DNA of 64,000 bases from Purpureocillium takamizusanense (GCF_022605165.1 NC_063074.1:1515501-1579500); one strand, 5' to 3'. Positions 23,551 to 34,886 are shown, numbered from the stretch's first letter. The notes: generated from the letters alone by a model not told the origin. Numbers and translations: made by a program.

Positions 23551-24520
23551 GGTTGATATTTGCAGTTTGTCGCCGCGCGTGTTCCGTTTCAGAACGCCGG
23601 ACTGGCGCCGCCGGTGCGAAGCATCGTCGACGGTGCGCGGCCGCATCTTGGATGCTATAAGAGGAGACGACGCAATAGGCAGGCTGGAGCAACGAGCTCG
23701 GACCGGGACGCGGTGTGTACTGGAGGCTGTCGATTCGATGCTCAAACGTCGACGTGTACGATTGCGGTTTTCAAATGTCCATGCAGGGCGTGATCGTCGC
23801 AGTTGGACAGCTTTCTAAGGCGCTGTTTACGGAGCGATGCTAGAGCATTAAGCGTGGTGGCCCAAAGACAAGAGGTCGTGACCTGCGAGGCAAAGTCTGA
23901 CCCACGGCCTTGGCGACAGCACGCGTGGTCGACGAGGGAGCGGGCACGGAAAGTGAAGACGAGGCACGGCGGACCGGACGGGGGCGCGTCCTGGGGTGAA
24001 GGAAGGGCAGGCAGTCCAGGAAACAGCAGCGCTGCGGGCGGGTTCCGGCGGCGTGGTGAAGAAAGGAAGGAAGCTGGTGACAAACGTCGAGCGGGCAAGG
24101 GCAGTCAGTCGTGGCGGACGTGTCGCTCCGGTTGCGCCGTCGTGCGAGTGTCGTCGACGAGGGCGAAAAGAAGCAGGCACGTCGCGCCAGAAGCTTTGCA
24201 ACCTTGTCTCACGTCTCCGGGGGCCGCACGCGAGTCGACAAAGGCGGTGAAATTGACGCAATTGGCCGTCGACGACGTCGGTCGTTCGTTTCGCGCGGTA
24301 GCTTCTGAGGGCGTGCCGAGGCGACAAGAGAAGAAAAAGGGAATTTGCCGACAAGGAAGATCAAAGACGTAGGTGGTTGGCGTGGAATACTAGGGATCAA
24401 CTAGGCCAAGTAATGAGTGAGTGGATGCCGTCGAGCGCAGCTGGTGCGTGGTTCCGTAGGCCTGGGAGGAGAATGCGAGGTCGAGGAGACGAGACGACCC
24501 GGCGGACCGCGTCCAGGATG

Positions 24521-24757
24521 GACAGACAGACAGACAGACAGACAGGCGGGCAAGCAACCAAGCTTGGCAGCGCAAACCGGCAGGAGTCCGCTGACTGACT
24601 GGCTTCCTACCTTGGGGCCGAAACAAGAAGGGAATGGAGAAGAAGGGAAGAGAGAGAGCGTGGGTGGGTGTGCGTGGGGTGGAGGGCGAGGGGCGGCACG
24701 GGAGAGACGGCCGTCCTGGGAGGAGAGGCGACGAGAAGGAGAGAGAGAGAGAGAGAG
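24521..24757. repeat. (GACA)n and (GA)n microsatellites
   Basis: GACA tract at 24521-24544 and GA tract at 24739-24757, both in noncoding DNA. Confidence 0.85.
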
Positions 24758-25980
24758 GGTGGAAGGATGGGATGCGAGGGCCGACGGGGAGGAGGTAGTG
24801 GTGTGAGTCTGGCCCATCGTCGTCCGTGGCAGTGAGGGAGGTGCAGTACTGGACACCTACCCAAGGTACCTTGCGGGCACCAACATGCCAGGGGCTGGCG
24901 GTAGGTACCTTGTGACTACTCACCCGAATGGAACCCGGCTGCCCAGTTTTGGCGGCGACGGTGGTCGGTGCGCCCAGACACACCCGGTACCCCTGGCGTA
25001 CCTATCGGGCCCAGCGCCTCACCGCGGCCGCTCAAGTCCAGGTACCTTTAGCGCGCGGTGGTCGAACCTCACCAGCGGCCCGGGGGGGTGGGTGGTGGGA
25101 CGTTGGCGGTGCGTCTGGTAGCTTTGGTACCAGGTCGGTAGTCAAACACAGCGCCGGACCGCCCAAGCTGGGTCACGACCAGGGGAGCGAGCTATCGCTG
25201 CAGGTCGTCGGTGCCTTGCAGGTCCGTCTCGTCTCGTCACGTCCAGCTGCCACTGGCGCAATCTCGCTGCTGTGCGCCTTGAGCTGCTGTTATTTCCCAG
25301 CGCCGGGGGTCCGGCAGAATGGAGCTCCCAACTGCGGCACGGCGTCGACGGCGGCCGGGGGTGTCGCCTGGGCAGTTGGTGATGAACCTTTTTTCTTCTT
25401 TTCTTTCTGCGGTACGAGGTACATACTTGGCGGGCTGGCGGGGGGGACGGGCTGATACCGCAGGGACGCTCTGCGGCGTAACCACAACGCCAAAGAGAGC
25501 CTGCAGAGTGACCTGGGCCTTCAACGATGCACTAACGTCCGTCGCGGCAAAGCTCGTCTGGTTGGGCAATCCGCGAGTACCTGGCCTGCGGGGCCGTGCA
25601 ATCTTGGGGGACCCTAGCAAGGGGGGTGGGGCTTCCGGCGCGGCGCGCAAGAGGCGTTTGCGCCTGCCTGGCCCAGGCTCCTCGCACAAGGGCCTCCCCC
25701 CCCGTCTTTGTTTCGATTGGGACGTTTTCGGTGGGAGCGCAATCTTACTCTGGTGTGCCGTAGCGGCGGGCAACGGGCTGGCGATCAATTGGCAGAGGCG
25801 TTTGACCGTGATGGTTTGCATGCATGCCGGCGAGAAGAGAGAGAGGAGCAAACGTTGCTGCGTCCCGGGCATGGCCGTTTCTTTCGTACGAGTACGGGCA
25901 GTATATAAACGAACTCTTGCCGTCGTGATACGTACTACTGGGTAACGTGTGAAGTTCGATACCTCGTGCATTACAGTAGT

Positions 25981-26011
25981 ACGTACATACGTACTTCGTA
26001 CGTATGTACGT
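25981..26011. repeat. perfect 14-bp inverted repeat (hairpin/cruciform)
   Basis: ACGTACATACGTAC at 25981-25994 is exactly complementary to 25998-26011, with a 3-base loop TTC. The element is built of GTAC/TACGTA units and lies in noncoding DNA. Confidence 0.85.
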
Positions 26012-26503
26012 GCCACTGCTGTCGAGGCAAGAGCTGCTGGTTCGTCTGCTCTCCTTCCTACCCATTGTCCACCACGTGGGGGCTGGCCCCGTTCCTTCCT
26101 TGCCGCATTCCAACCGCGACGCCTCGAAACCGCAAGGCCCCAACCAAAGCTTCCGCCACCGCCTTATCCTTTTCGAATCCAAAGGGGATTTTTACTGCAT
26201 AAAAGTATAAAAGTACCAGCCTCTGCTTCAGCTGTCGGCATAAAAATGCGGCAACAATCGACTTGAACGAAGAGCTACTGACTGCATCATTGTTGCATGC
26301 ATGCCCCGTGTATATACTACCATCTTCAACGCGCCAACTACCGTGCCGCGCCTGTTTGATCTGCCCAAACAGTCGCGCGTGTCACCTGCTGGTCCCCGGC
26401 CTCATTGAACATGCATGCATGGTTTTCTTGCTTGCTTGTTGTGAGCCTCACTCCAAGGGCTTGCTTTTGCCGTGGCTTACACCAACATTCGGGACCATCG
26501 TAC

Positions 26504-26571
26504 AAGTACGGAGTACTAACGTAGTACGTAACTTAGTAACTAGCATCTCCTTACTTACCTACTCCGTACTT
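26504..26571. repeat. perfect 12-bp inverted repeat with 44-bp spacer
   Basis: AAGTACGGAGTA at 26504-26515 and TACTCCGTACTT at 26560-26571 are exact reverse complements. Flanking bases continue the complementarity imperfectly. The spacer is rich in GTA/TAC steps. Confidence 0.8.
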
Positions 26572-27699
26572 CGTAGCACAGAGATCGCCCTTGAAACCAA
26601 CAGCACGGCAGCACAAGTCGGCGCCGGTTTGCCCACACGAGGGCGCCACCGCCACCACCCACGACCACCACCAGCCTTCTGTTCTCGCTCGCTGCCTGGG
26701 GGTCGGTCCGTCGTAGATGAAAGACGCGAGAGCGCGCGCCGCGTCCTGACCTCTCTACAATGTATCCTCTCGGACGCGTGGCGTTCGAATGAGCCGCCTT
26801 TTTCTCTTTGACGAGACAGTACCTAACTGCCGGCGACGCCCTGCTTTGTGTCTCAAGCGCCAGGGCACGCGGGAATTTGGTCGGCCACCTCGCTTGTTTA
26901 CGCGACGGGCCATCCGCGGGTTCCAGACGTGTTTGGTGGCCGTCGCCGTCCCCCCCGCCCCCCAAACGATCCGTCCGTGTGTCCCTCTTAAAAAGTCGAT
27001 GGCCGACGGGCTTGTCGTCGGTGGCGTATGATACGAAACTTGCTTTGCTGAGGGGAAGGGGGGTCCAAAATTTGTGGTTGTGTCTGACACAAATCGCACA
27101 ACACCATCTTGCGGAGAACGTGTCACTATCCATGCCATCGTGACCACCCCGCCTCCCGGGTTTTTTCTTCTTCCTTTTTTTAGGGGGGGGTTGCTTTTTT
27201 GTTTGATGTCGTCGTCGGATCCTGCCGACTGCTGCAGCCTACGTGCGTTTCGTTTTAGCCCCGTGAGCTCGACAATTGTCCATTGGCCTGCCTGCCTGAC
27301 TGCTGTGCGAAGTACATGTACTATGTGTTCGCCATTCGCCAATGAGGGGGACGACGCAGCGCATTCCCCTCCCCGATTCTGGGCTGATGCATATACGAGT
27401 CTACTAGTTACTACCCTCGGCTGCCTGCAATTCGATGCCGTAGAGTAATCTCTTATTAGCTCATCAGGTTGTTCGATACGAGCGCCGGATCGCCTACATG
27501 CAATGCTTCGAGGCGTCAATAGAGGCACCTGTCGTGGTGATGTGCAGCGAACAAAGTCATCTTGTATAAAGAAATATATCGCCTATTCCCATACAGAGGC
27601 CCCCCCCCCCGCGCTCCCCCCCCCCCCGCCCTTGCCGCTACTACCCGCTCCCGACTTACCACCTACATTCCTTTGATACTGGCCCCAGCCGCCACACGC

Positions 27700-28451
27700 T
27701 CAGCATTCCTGGCCCTTCTTACGGCTGACTGTGACGCTCCAGCCGTCGGTATGGTAAATCCTGTTGGACCATTTGAGGTACGGTTCCGTTTCGCAGCCTG
27801 GCGTGTACATGAAGAGGTGCATTTTGAAGATGGCGTCCTCGACGTCAAGCCAGCTAGACACTCTTTTCTTGTTCTTGGTATCCTACATGGGGGGGTGGTG
27901 GTGGTGTGCGTCACCACCGCAGTCGTCAGCAATCATGGAAAACCCCCTCCCTTTGCTTTCATATCCGGTTGCGTGCGTTTGAATCGCATCGCATCGCAGC
28001 GCATCGCATCGCATCGCATCGCGGCTGTAGGAGGGCGCGCCCACGTACCTCGTTGCACCACCAGACTCCGACGTCCTCCCAGCAGCCAACCCGGTCACAC
28101 TCTCCCGGACCTAGCGTGAGCAGACCCTTATGGGTATGGCGGAAGTAATCCTTGTTTTCGAACGTGGAATCATGATAGGCTGCTGATGTAGACGACTTGT
28201 AAACTGCGCATTCCATTTTCGTGAAGCCGCTCCTCCTGGCTAGCTGGACGTTGTCTGTCTCGGGCAAGAGCGCCGTGTCTATCGTCGTCACGTTGGAGGC
28301 CTCGCTCGGCGGGTGCGGCAGCGCGAGAACCTGCGATGGGGTTAGAAAGTCGCTTATCGCGGGCGAGCGAGGGGGCGAGCGAGCACGTCACCTCTCCAGC
28401 GAGGCCAAAAACAACGCCCAGGAAGAAGAAACTCCTAGTAGCCAGCTTCAT
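27700..28451 (-). CDS. small secreted six-cysteine protein (effector-like, three exons)
   Basis: Three exons, 28451-28392, 28330-28049 and 27882-27700, all phase 0, giving 174 residues. Donors are GTGACG and GTACGT; acceptors are CGCAG and TGTAG. Exon 1 encodes exactly the hydrophobic signal peptide (MKLATRSFFFLGVVFGLAGE). A dibasic Kex2-like site (QLARR, residues 49-53) suggests a propeptide and a mature part of about 121 residues. Six cysteines lie at residues 61, 98, 103, 112, 144 and 174, with the aromatic core CDRVGCWEDVGVWWC. The C-terminus is the last Cys. The overall plan matches families of small secreted proteins in Hypocreales that I cannot name further. A TATA element lies 116 bp upstream of the start codon. 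Function unknown; effector or extracellular role is inference. Confidence 0.72.
27983..28022. repeat. (GCATC)n tract in intron 2 of the secreted-protein gene
   Basis: About seven GCATC units, one interrupted, within the 166-bp second intron of the gene on the minus strand. Confidence 0.85.
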
Positions 28452-30940
28452 TGTTATAAACGTTGTATGGCAAGGTTGAGATATCAACTAGAAGACTCGC
28501 GTGTATACAGGCAAGAAAGTTCCTGTCAGGTCCCGTGTCTCTGAAAGTGAGCACCCTCTTACACTACTTATACGCCGTCCTTTAAGCGTTTCTAATACGT
28601 CGCACGCAAGAGAGAGAGAGCGAGAGAGAGAGAGAGCGAAAGAGGTTTTGCCAGAATAGGATGCATGTAGCGGGCCTGAAACCCCCCCGATACAAATCAG
28701 CCCGTGGCATATATTGGCAGCGCGTTCGGCCTGCGGCGGTGTTTTGGAACGGCCGCGCGCGCGCGAGTCTTCGTAGCCGGCTCGTGCTGCGACGAGCGAA
28801 CCCCGTCTGTCTCGCGACCACTGCGGAGTGATAAAATCGGAGCATGGCCTGTGTGCCGCCCGCCGGTGCGCGGCGAGACGAGATGCGACGCACCACCATG
28901 GATGGATAGATGGAGGGGCAGCACGGCTCGCCACATAAGACGCGGCCGTGCGTCCGTCCGTCGGGGCTCTCGCCGTCAATGTTATTTTTGCGCAGCTCAG
29001 TCAGACAGAGTCAAGGAGCCGCAGCCTCCAAAGATAGTACATGAATGGAGACGGCGGCCGGGAAAGACGGGTTGATCGTCAAATACAGATGAACGATAGA
29101 AAGCGCTGTTGTGGCCACCGAATCGGGCGGTGGCAGGTGCCGCCGCTTTTGGTGGTCTCGACAGTGAGGGAGGGGCTGGCACAGCCCGCAGAGTAACTAC
29201 TAACTTATACAGTGTAATCACCGGACCCGGACCGTCTTTTCCCGCTGCTCATGGCATGGCAAAGGCACAGTGTCCTCGTTGCATCGGCGAGGAAGCAATG
29301 TCTGTGGAAGAGAAGCCGCCCGCCCTCTGCAGAGATGCCTGGCTCCCCCAGTTGGCTTATTACTCACCCAATGGTCGCGCGGTTGGTCGGCTCGGCGGAG
29401 CTCCTGGCGCGTTTGCCTTGGGGAGCGCTGGAGATTGTCCAAGACCACAAAACGTGGGCATCGTCGAGCAGAACAACAAGACTATGGCTCCTCCTCTCAC
29501 GCGCCTTCTGTCTCCGCCATGGGTTGCTTCCATTGATAAGCACTTTTATTAGGGCAATGGCCCCGCCAGCCTTGCGCATCCAACGCGCGAGGCAGGGGAA
29601 CAGAACGTTTTGACGACCTCACGGAAATGCTGAAATCGCGCCTGATCCTCTGGAAAGCCAAAGGCAAGCAAACACACCGGCCTCCCTGAAAAAAATAGTC
29701 TCGTTACGCCGACGGAGAGTCTCGGAAGGGCCAGAACGATATATGGTGCCTCTCGCAAGAGCTTCCTCAACTCCGCCGCGCATGCGATCAAACCTTGGAT
29801 CCAACAGCCGACGCCCCAAAAAGGCCCTTCCACGCTTCACCATCATCATCATCATCATCATCTGCGGCAAGCGGCACAAAACGAGATTTTACCCCACGAC
29901 CGGGCAAGACTGCGATAGGTCTGCGAAAGGCGATTCCGCACCCCGTTCCAGAATATCGCCGACATTGTGCAACATGTCACGCACAGCATGTGGTATTCTG
30001 GACGGCCAATGCAAGCTCTCTCTTGAGCTGACCACTCGTTGCATCCTGGGCACGACTGCGGCAGGCCAGGAATGCCAGGCTATTCAAGGTTTGCGGGAAC
30101 CAACGACTGGACTGCGCAACTGTGCCTAGGAAACTATAACCGTCGGTCGCTTTCCGACGTCTAGGGCTCTGGCGGCGCTAGACGCGTATGTCAAGGACGG
30201 AAACGCGACCATGCACACCGAGTAATAAGACGTTGAGTGTGGCCGGCGTGATCAAGTGCATCAAAGTCGCCAGCCCACCTTACATGACCAAGAGCCCCAT
30301 GTCGGATGATTCGATATAACCAATAGTGTGAACCAGCCCGCGTTGGACAGCATCTAGGAGTCCAAGTACCTTTGGCACAATGTTTGATGTGACGTTGCGA
30401 TGCGCTTGGGTTTTTATTAGGGTTGTTGAAAGTCAAATCGTTGCGCCACCCCCAGTGCTCCGCCATGTCCCGAGGGCTTCGGCCGTCGTCCCGGAGAGCT
30501 GGTGACCAGCCCCGCGCGCCCGAGACTTGGGGCGACAAGACGCGTTCGTAGCAGATGCGTCCAACACTGCAACGCCAAGGACGTCAAGGTCGGAAGATGC
30601 GGCGTCATGGTTTTCTCTCGACTGCCGGAAGGGTCACAGCGCAGAGCTCTCGCCGGGTGCCCACGCCTATCCCTACCGACAAGGGAAGACCACATGTCCA
30701 AGAAAGCCGACACTGTGGCGCTGGCCATGACATTTGATACGAAGATTCATGAAACACAATTGGATGTGCTGTCGCGGTTCAGACATCTTGTCTGCCGTCT
30801 GAGACAGCGTTACTTACGTGCTTAAATACCGTTCAATGTCGACCGGCGGAACCGAAGTCACACCCCAGCCGTCGGGCGGTGCATGCCATTTATTTTCATC
30901 CTGACACTTTGCAAGAACCACGACCACGAAAAAAACTGAC
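28452..30940. other. intergenic region between divergent secreted-protein and tyrosinase genes
   Basis: Shared upstream DNA of two secreted-product genes. It contains a GA tract at 28609-28636 and an ATC tract at 29837-29861. Short protein-like frames exist on both strands near 29.7-30.1 kb and 30.2-30.7 kb, but none can be joined into a convincing gene. They could be remnants of degraded genes. Confidence 0.4.
28567..28572 (-). promoter_or_regulatory. TATA-like element for the secreted-protein gene
   Basis: On the minus strand the sequence reads GCGTATAAGTAG, about 116 bp before the start codon at 28451, a common distance for a fungal TATA box. Confidence 0.45.
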
Positions 30941-32502
30941 ATGAATCTGGTGTCAATTTTGGCTCTGGTCAGTCTTGGGGTGGCCACTGCTCACGCATCG
31001 GTTGCCTCACGGGACGACCACGACGCCGACAAGCAAGAGTTTCATTCCCTCGTCAAGGAGATACAGGAAGAAGTTCTACGATTCCTCGACGACCGAGAGG
31101 CCGCATTCCATACTAGAGGGGCGCATGCTCGGTGTACATCCAAGAACGTCGTTTTCCGCCGCGAGTAGTATGTCGAAAGACATGTCCAAGAACCCCCCGT
31201 ACGAACCAAGACTAACCCTTCCCTATAGCGGTGCTCTCACCGAGGCAGAGAGGCTGGACTATGTCAATGCCGTCAAATGTCTCCAAAAATTGCCCGCCCG
31301 AACTCCGAAAAGTGTGGCAGCCGGAGCAAAGTCCCGAGTACGAAACAAAGGACCCGGGGTGCCATGTGTGCAACGCTAACGCATAGCTATGCCTATAGTT
31401 CGACGACTTCGTTGTCACGCACCTTCTACAGACAAGGACCATTCACTATAATGGCTATTTTCAGCCATGGCATCGTTGGTTCATCTATGAATACGAGCGC
31501 GCTTTGCGTAAAGAATGTGGCTATAAAGGTTATCAACCGGTATGCACGAGACCACGACAAATATGTCTCACGGCTCCGGAAATTTCACTTACAATGCCTG
31601 CAGTACTGGGACTGGCCAAAATATTCCTCGGCGCCGCAAGACAGCCCCATCTTCAATGGAGACCCATATAGTTTAGGGGGTAACGGGGAGTTTATCGCAA
31701 ATCTTACCCGGCCCTCTAGGGCGTCTACTGACCTTCCTCTTCCCGGAAAAGGTGCACGCCCCCGTGGAGTGGGGGGAGGTTTTGTTACGACTGGACCGTT
31801 TGCGAACATAACAATCAATGTTGGCCCGGGAGACAACGTAGCATATAACCCCCGGCGGATAAAGAGAGACGTTGGCCCTGGTCTGAATACTCGTTACGCC
31901 AACTATACTACTGTTTTGAGTAAGATATATACCCTAAGCAGTAGTAGACGCACATTTTAAGGATTTTCGGCTAATTACCTATTGATAGATTTATTGCAGA
32001 AACCGAACGTTGATGAGTTCCGATCGCTTTCAGAGGGAGTCTTATACACTGATGAGCTCGGGCCCCATGTCAGCGGCCACGGTACCATTACGTAAGTGCT
32101 TCGTGCCTTCAATGTTTAATACGTGACTTCGGCCGTCCTTTTCTAAAGGTAGGGCTTTAGAGGAGCCTCCGGAGGCGTTGATTTCTTTAACTCTCCCGGA
32201 GACCCTGCGTTCTATACCCACCATGGAATGATGGATCGCATGTGGACGCTGTGGTAAGTGGCTGCAGGTCAACATTTTCGTCGCATTACTCATAAATGCC
32301 CTATAGGCAAGCAATGGATCCCGAGACTCGGCGAGATCAACTAGGTCAGGGACTATATAGCCACGTTACATGGGCAAACATACCACCTTCGAGGGTGGTA
32401 AGCCTGACTGACGTTCTCAGCCTGGGATTCGCCGGTAGGAGCACACAGATTGCGGACGTCATGGACACACTATCGGGACCGTTGTGCTACTTTTACCTGT
32501 AG
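30941..32502 (+). CDS. secreted short-type tyrosinase / catechol oxidase
   Basis: Seven exons: 30941-31167, 31229-31337, 31399-31539, 31604-31919, 31989-32091, 32161-32253 and 32307-32502, 394 residues. A signal peptide (about 1-19) precedes the domain. The CuA site uses His120, His128 and His137 (VTHLLQTRTIHYNG, then QPWHRWF). The CuB site uses His291, His295 and His319/320 (GPHVSGHGTI, DPAFYTHHGMMDRMW). The acceptor after exon 5 must be the TTTAG at 32156-32160; the nearer AAAG would create an in-frame stop. The enzyme is a type-3 copper monooxygenase/oxidase that converts phenols or catechols to quinones. No C-terminal shielding domain of the long fungal type is present, so it resembles the short secreted tyrosinases. 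Base composition is visibly lower in G+C than neighbouring housekeeping genes. Confidence 0.88.
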
Positions 32503-33207
32503 TCATGGAACATGTCCCCGGCATTAGTGCAACATGAAACACACGATGAGTTTCGACCCCCACGCATCGGTTTATAGGAGGCCGATGTGCGAGGGAACGA
32601 GGAGCAGAGAAAGTCGAGAGTACAAGTCGAGGAGGGAGGATGAGGTCGGGCTATATATACGGGCACGGCGGTGATGGAGGGGCACGGCAGGGGGGGGGGG
32701 GCGGGCGAATGGCGGCAAGGGCGCCTTATTACCCGATCGGGGAAGCCATCTTCCCCGGTGGGAGCAACAGCGCCTCCCAGACTAAATCTCAGTATATACT
32801 GTTGAGTCGAGTATACTGGCAATATATATACCTGCAGTGTGTGATGCCGTTCGCCAAAGTACATTCCCGCCGCGCTTATCACGTCGATTATGCGTAGTTG
32901 GACGCTCGCCAAAAGATGAAAAGATTGATGTCTAGGAGCCGCAGCCACATAATAGCATCTTCATAGCCTGTGCGTTGGCGCGGGCGCACCTCTGGGAGAA
33001 GGAGGCGGCGTCACCCTTATCTCCCCCCTCTTTACTCTACAATCAACTGTCAGTGCCGGACATCATCGCCACGAGGCTCCCGGCACGAACAAAATCTTAG
33101 ACCAAAGGTAAACAAGGCAATAAGCTCTGCGCCAGACGTGTCAAGCGCGCGACGAACCTGCCAGGTGCCAATCTACCGCGCCTCGACTTCAGCCCGTCCC
33201 GTACCAG

Positions 33208-33256
33208 GCATCCATCCATCCATCCCCAGGGGTTCCGTTCGTTCGTTCGTTCGTTC
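33208..33256. repeat. (CATC)n and (GTTC)n microsatellites
   Basis: CATC units at 33208-33224 and GTTC units at 33233-33256, separated by eight bases of G-rich sequence. Confidence 0.85.
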
Positions 33257-33729
33257 CCCTCTGACAGCTGTCTTCCCGACAAGAGGCCACGCACGGCCAG
33301 GCACCCACGAAAATGCCTGTCCAAGACGCCAGCCACGCCAAGGTCACCGATCCCCGTCGACGTCAGTACGAGCACTTCCCCGTACCTGCGTTGCGGCTTC
33401 GATGGACGTCCTCGCGAATCATCATGCGAATCCCAGGGGTGCGGAGCGTCCCTCCTTTCGTGTATGCTACTTCATGTGACGGCCGGTGGCGTCTGGTGCC
33501 TGGGTAACTCAAAGCGGACGATGTATGTAGACTATGCAATGAGCTTTCCACGGAGGCGCCGTGCCGAAGCCATGGTGGTTGCGATAGAGTGCGTGCTAGT
33601 GATAATCTTCCGTGGACTGCACCTAAAACCCCTGTGACAGGACAACATAGTTTACGGGACGAGAAACCCAAAGACGAGCAGAACAACATCTCGAAGTCCC
33701 CTAGATGATTCTCTCGGTCATTTGCAGAG

Positions 33730-33736
33730 TATAAAA
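33730..33736 (+). promoter_or_regulatory. TATA box of the RNase H-like gene
   Basis: TATAAAA lies 143 bp before the ATG at 33879, in otherwise mixed sequence. Confidence 0.5.
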
Positions 33737-33878
33737 CAGCGACGACTTCCTTCCTGTTCATCTTTGCGTTTTGCAACCTGAATGTCCAATACCACTCACT
33801 CTTCTACAACGACACCTGCCCTGTTTGAACTTGTCATTGCATCCCATCCACTCCATCCATTCCAAGGCACATACCGAC

Positions 33879-34886
33879 ATGATGTGTGACGAGATCGAAC
33901 AGGAGCTCCTCGAGTTGGCAATGGTCGCCCAGCGCGCCCACGACCAGGCCGCGGCAGGCCAGTACGTCGATTACGAGGTCGATGGCACCTCCAGCCGCGA
34001 CTCCGACACCGCGGTCGGCTCCATGGCCCCTTCGGCTGGGGGGAAGCAGCCAAAGCACTTGCAGAAGGAGCGAGAGGGAGAGGAGGAGGAGGAGGAACAG
34101 GGGGAAGAGGGACAGCAGCAGCAGAGTCAACAACAACAGCCCTCGAAAGAGGACAACAACTCCGACAACGACTGGCTCAAGTCGTGGAGACTGACGAGCC
34201 CCCTCCAGCGAAGCAACGCCTTCCGCCGGGTCTCGCGATGGCGCCGCGCCCTCGACCTAGACGCGGCCACGATCCGCCAGTCGGTGTTTTGCGGAACCGT
34301 CATGATCCAGCGGTCAATCGACGGCGTTCCGTTCGCGCAGAGCAACTGCAACAGCAGCCCGGGCCAGCTCGCCCTCTGGACCGACACGTGCGTCGAGGGC
34401 TACTGGCTGCGGCCGGCCGGGTACGCCGTGTCGTACCGCAGCACAGGCGGCGGCGGCCAGTGGAAGTACCGGGTGGTCCGGACCGGCGCGGCGGCGGACA
34501 AGGACAAGGATCATTTGGAGACGCTGGCGATCCGGGCGGCCCTCCAGGCGGCCCTCACGGAGGCGGAGGAAGTGGAGATGGCGGCGGCGACGGCGGTCGC
34601 GGGCGAGCCGGTCTCGCTGGTGAGAGTCTTCTCCGACTCTACCCCGGTGCTGCGACGCCTCTGCCGCATCCAAGGGCCCTTGTTCCTCACCATGTCACAC
34701 GAGCGGACCGAGGTGGTTCAGGCCACCCAGGACATACTGAACCTGGCGCGGAGCCTCAAGGGGCGGGGAGCCCGCGTGGAACTCCATTGGGTGCCCCGGG
34801 GCAAGGTGGACGGGAGCCGGCTGGCCGACAACAAGGCCAGATACATGGATGAGGAGGTGGTCGCTCATCAGGAAGCGAGGGAGTAG
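33879..34886 (+). CDS. stand-alone RNase H-fold protein (intronless)
   Basis: Single exon, 335 residues. The first 95 residues are acidic and contain a Glu run followed by Gln-rich sequence, probably disordered. The C-terminal half has the order of conserved acidic residues of RNase HI: Asp169 (LALWTDTC), Glu214 (DHLETLAIRAAL), Asp253 (VRVFSDSTPVL) and Asp317 (SRLADNKARYM). The segment VELHWVPRGKVDGSRLADNK matches the HWVPGH-type loop of the family. No reverse transcriptase, gag or integrase frame adjoins it. Such domains are known as parts of non-LTR retrotransposons and as free-standing, probably domesticated genes in fungi. Nuclease activity on RNA:DNA hybrids is plausible from the intact acidic set. 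The start is the first ATG of the pair at 33879/33882. Confidence 0.75.
   Translation: MMCDEIEQELLELAMVAQRAHDQAAAGQYVDYEVDGTSSRDSDTAVGSMAPSAGGKQPKHLQKEREGEEEEEEQGEEGQQQQSQQQQPSKEDNNSDNDWLKSWRLTSPLQRSNAFRRVSRWRRALDLDAATIRQSVFCGTVMIQRSIDGVPFAQSNCNSSPGQLALWTDTCVEGYWLRPAGYAVSYRSTGGGGQWKYRVVRTGAAADKDKDHLETLAIRAALQAALTEAEEVEMAAATAVAGEPVSLVRVFSDSTPVLRRLCRIQGPLFLTMSHERTEVVQATQDILNLARSLKGRGARVELHWVPRGKVDGSRLADNKARYMDEEVVAHQEARE

Larger units (their letters stand above)
23551..27699. other. 4.1 kb gene-poor region
   Basis: No gene could be supported on either strand. The sequence holds GACA repeats (24521-24544), a GA tract (24739-24757), at least three AGGTACCT palindromes between 24863 and 25050, two perfect inverted repeats near 26.0 and 26.5 kb, and homopolymer C tracts at 27601-27627. 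Several frames longer than 180 codons on the minus strand (25237-26016, 26755-27528) have no conserved motif and contain simple-sequence translations. Confidence 0.45.
32503..33878. other. intergenic region
   Basis: No supported gene. It contains a G run at 32691-32701, TATAT-rich DNA at 32792-32831, and CATC and GTTC tetranucleotide tracts at 33208-33256. Confidence 0.5.

Noticed and set aside
25237..27528. Minus-strand frames of 190-260 codons
   Set aside because: No conserved residues, contain homopolymer translations and inverted repeats; no consistent exon chain.
29549..30130. Protein-like frames on both strands near the ATC repeat
   Set aside because: Opposite-strand frames are equally plausible and none joins to a complete gene; may be a degraded gene but cannot be supported.
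30191..30728. Minus-strand frames with an ankyrin-like phrase (GWSPALRDDGRSPRDMAEHW)
   Set aside because: Only one short similarity by eye, surrounded by stops and frame changes; too weak for a gene or pseudogene call.
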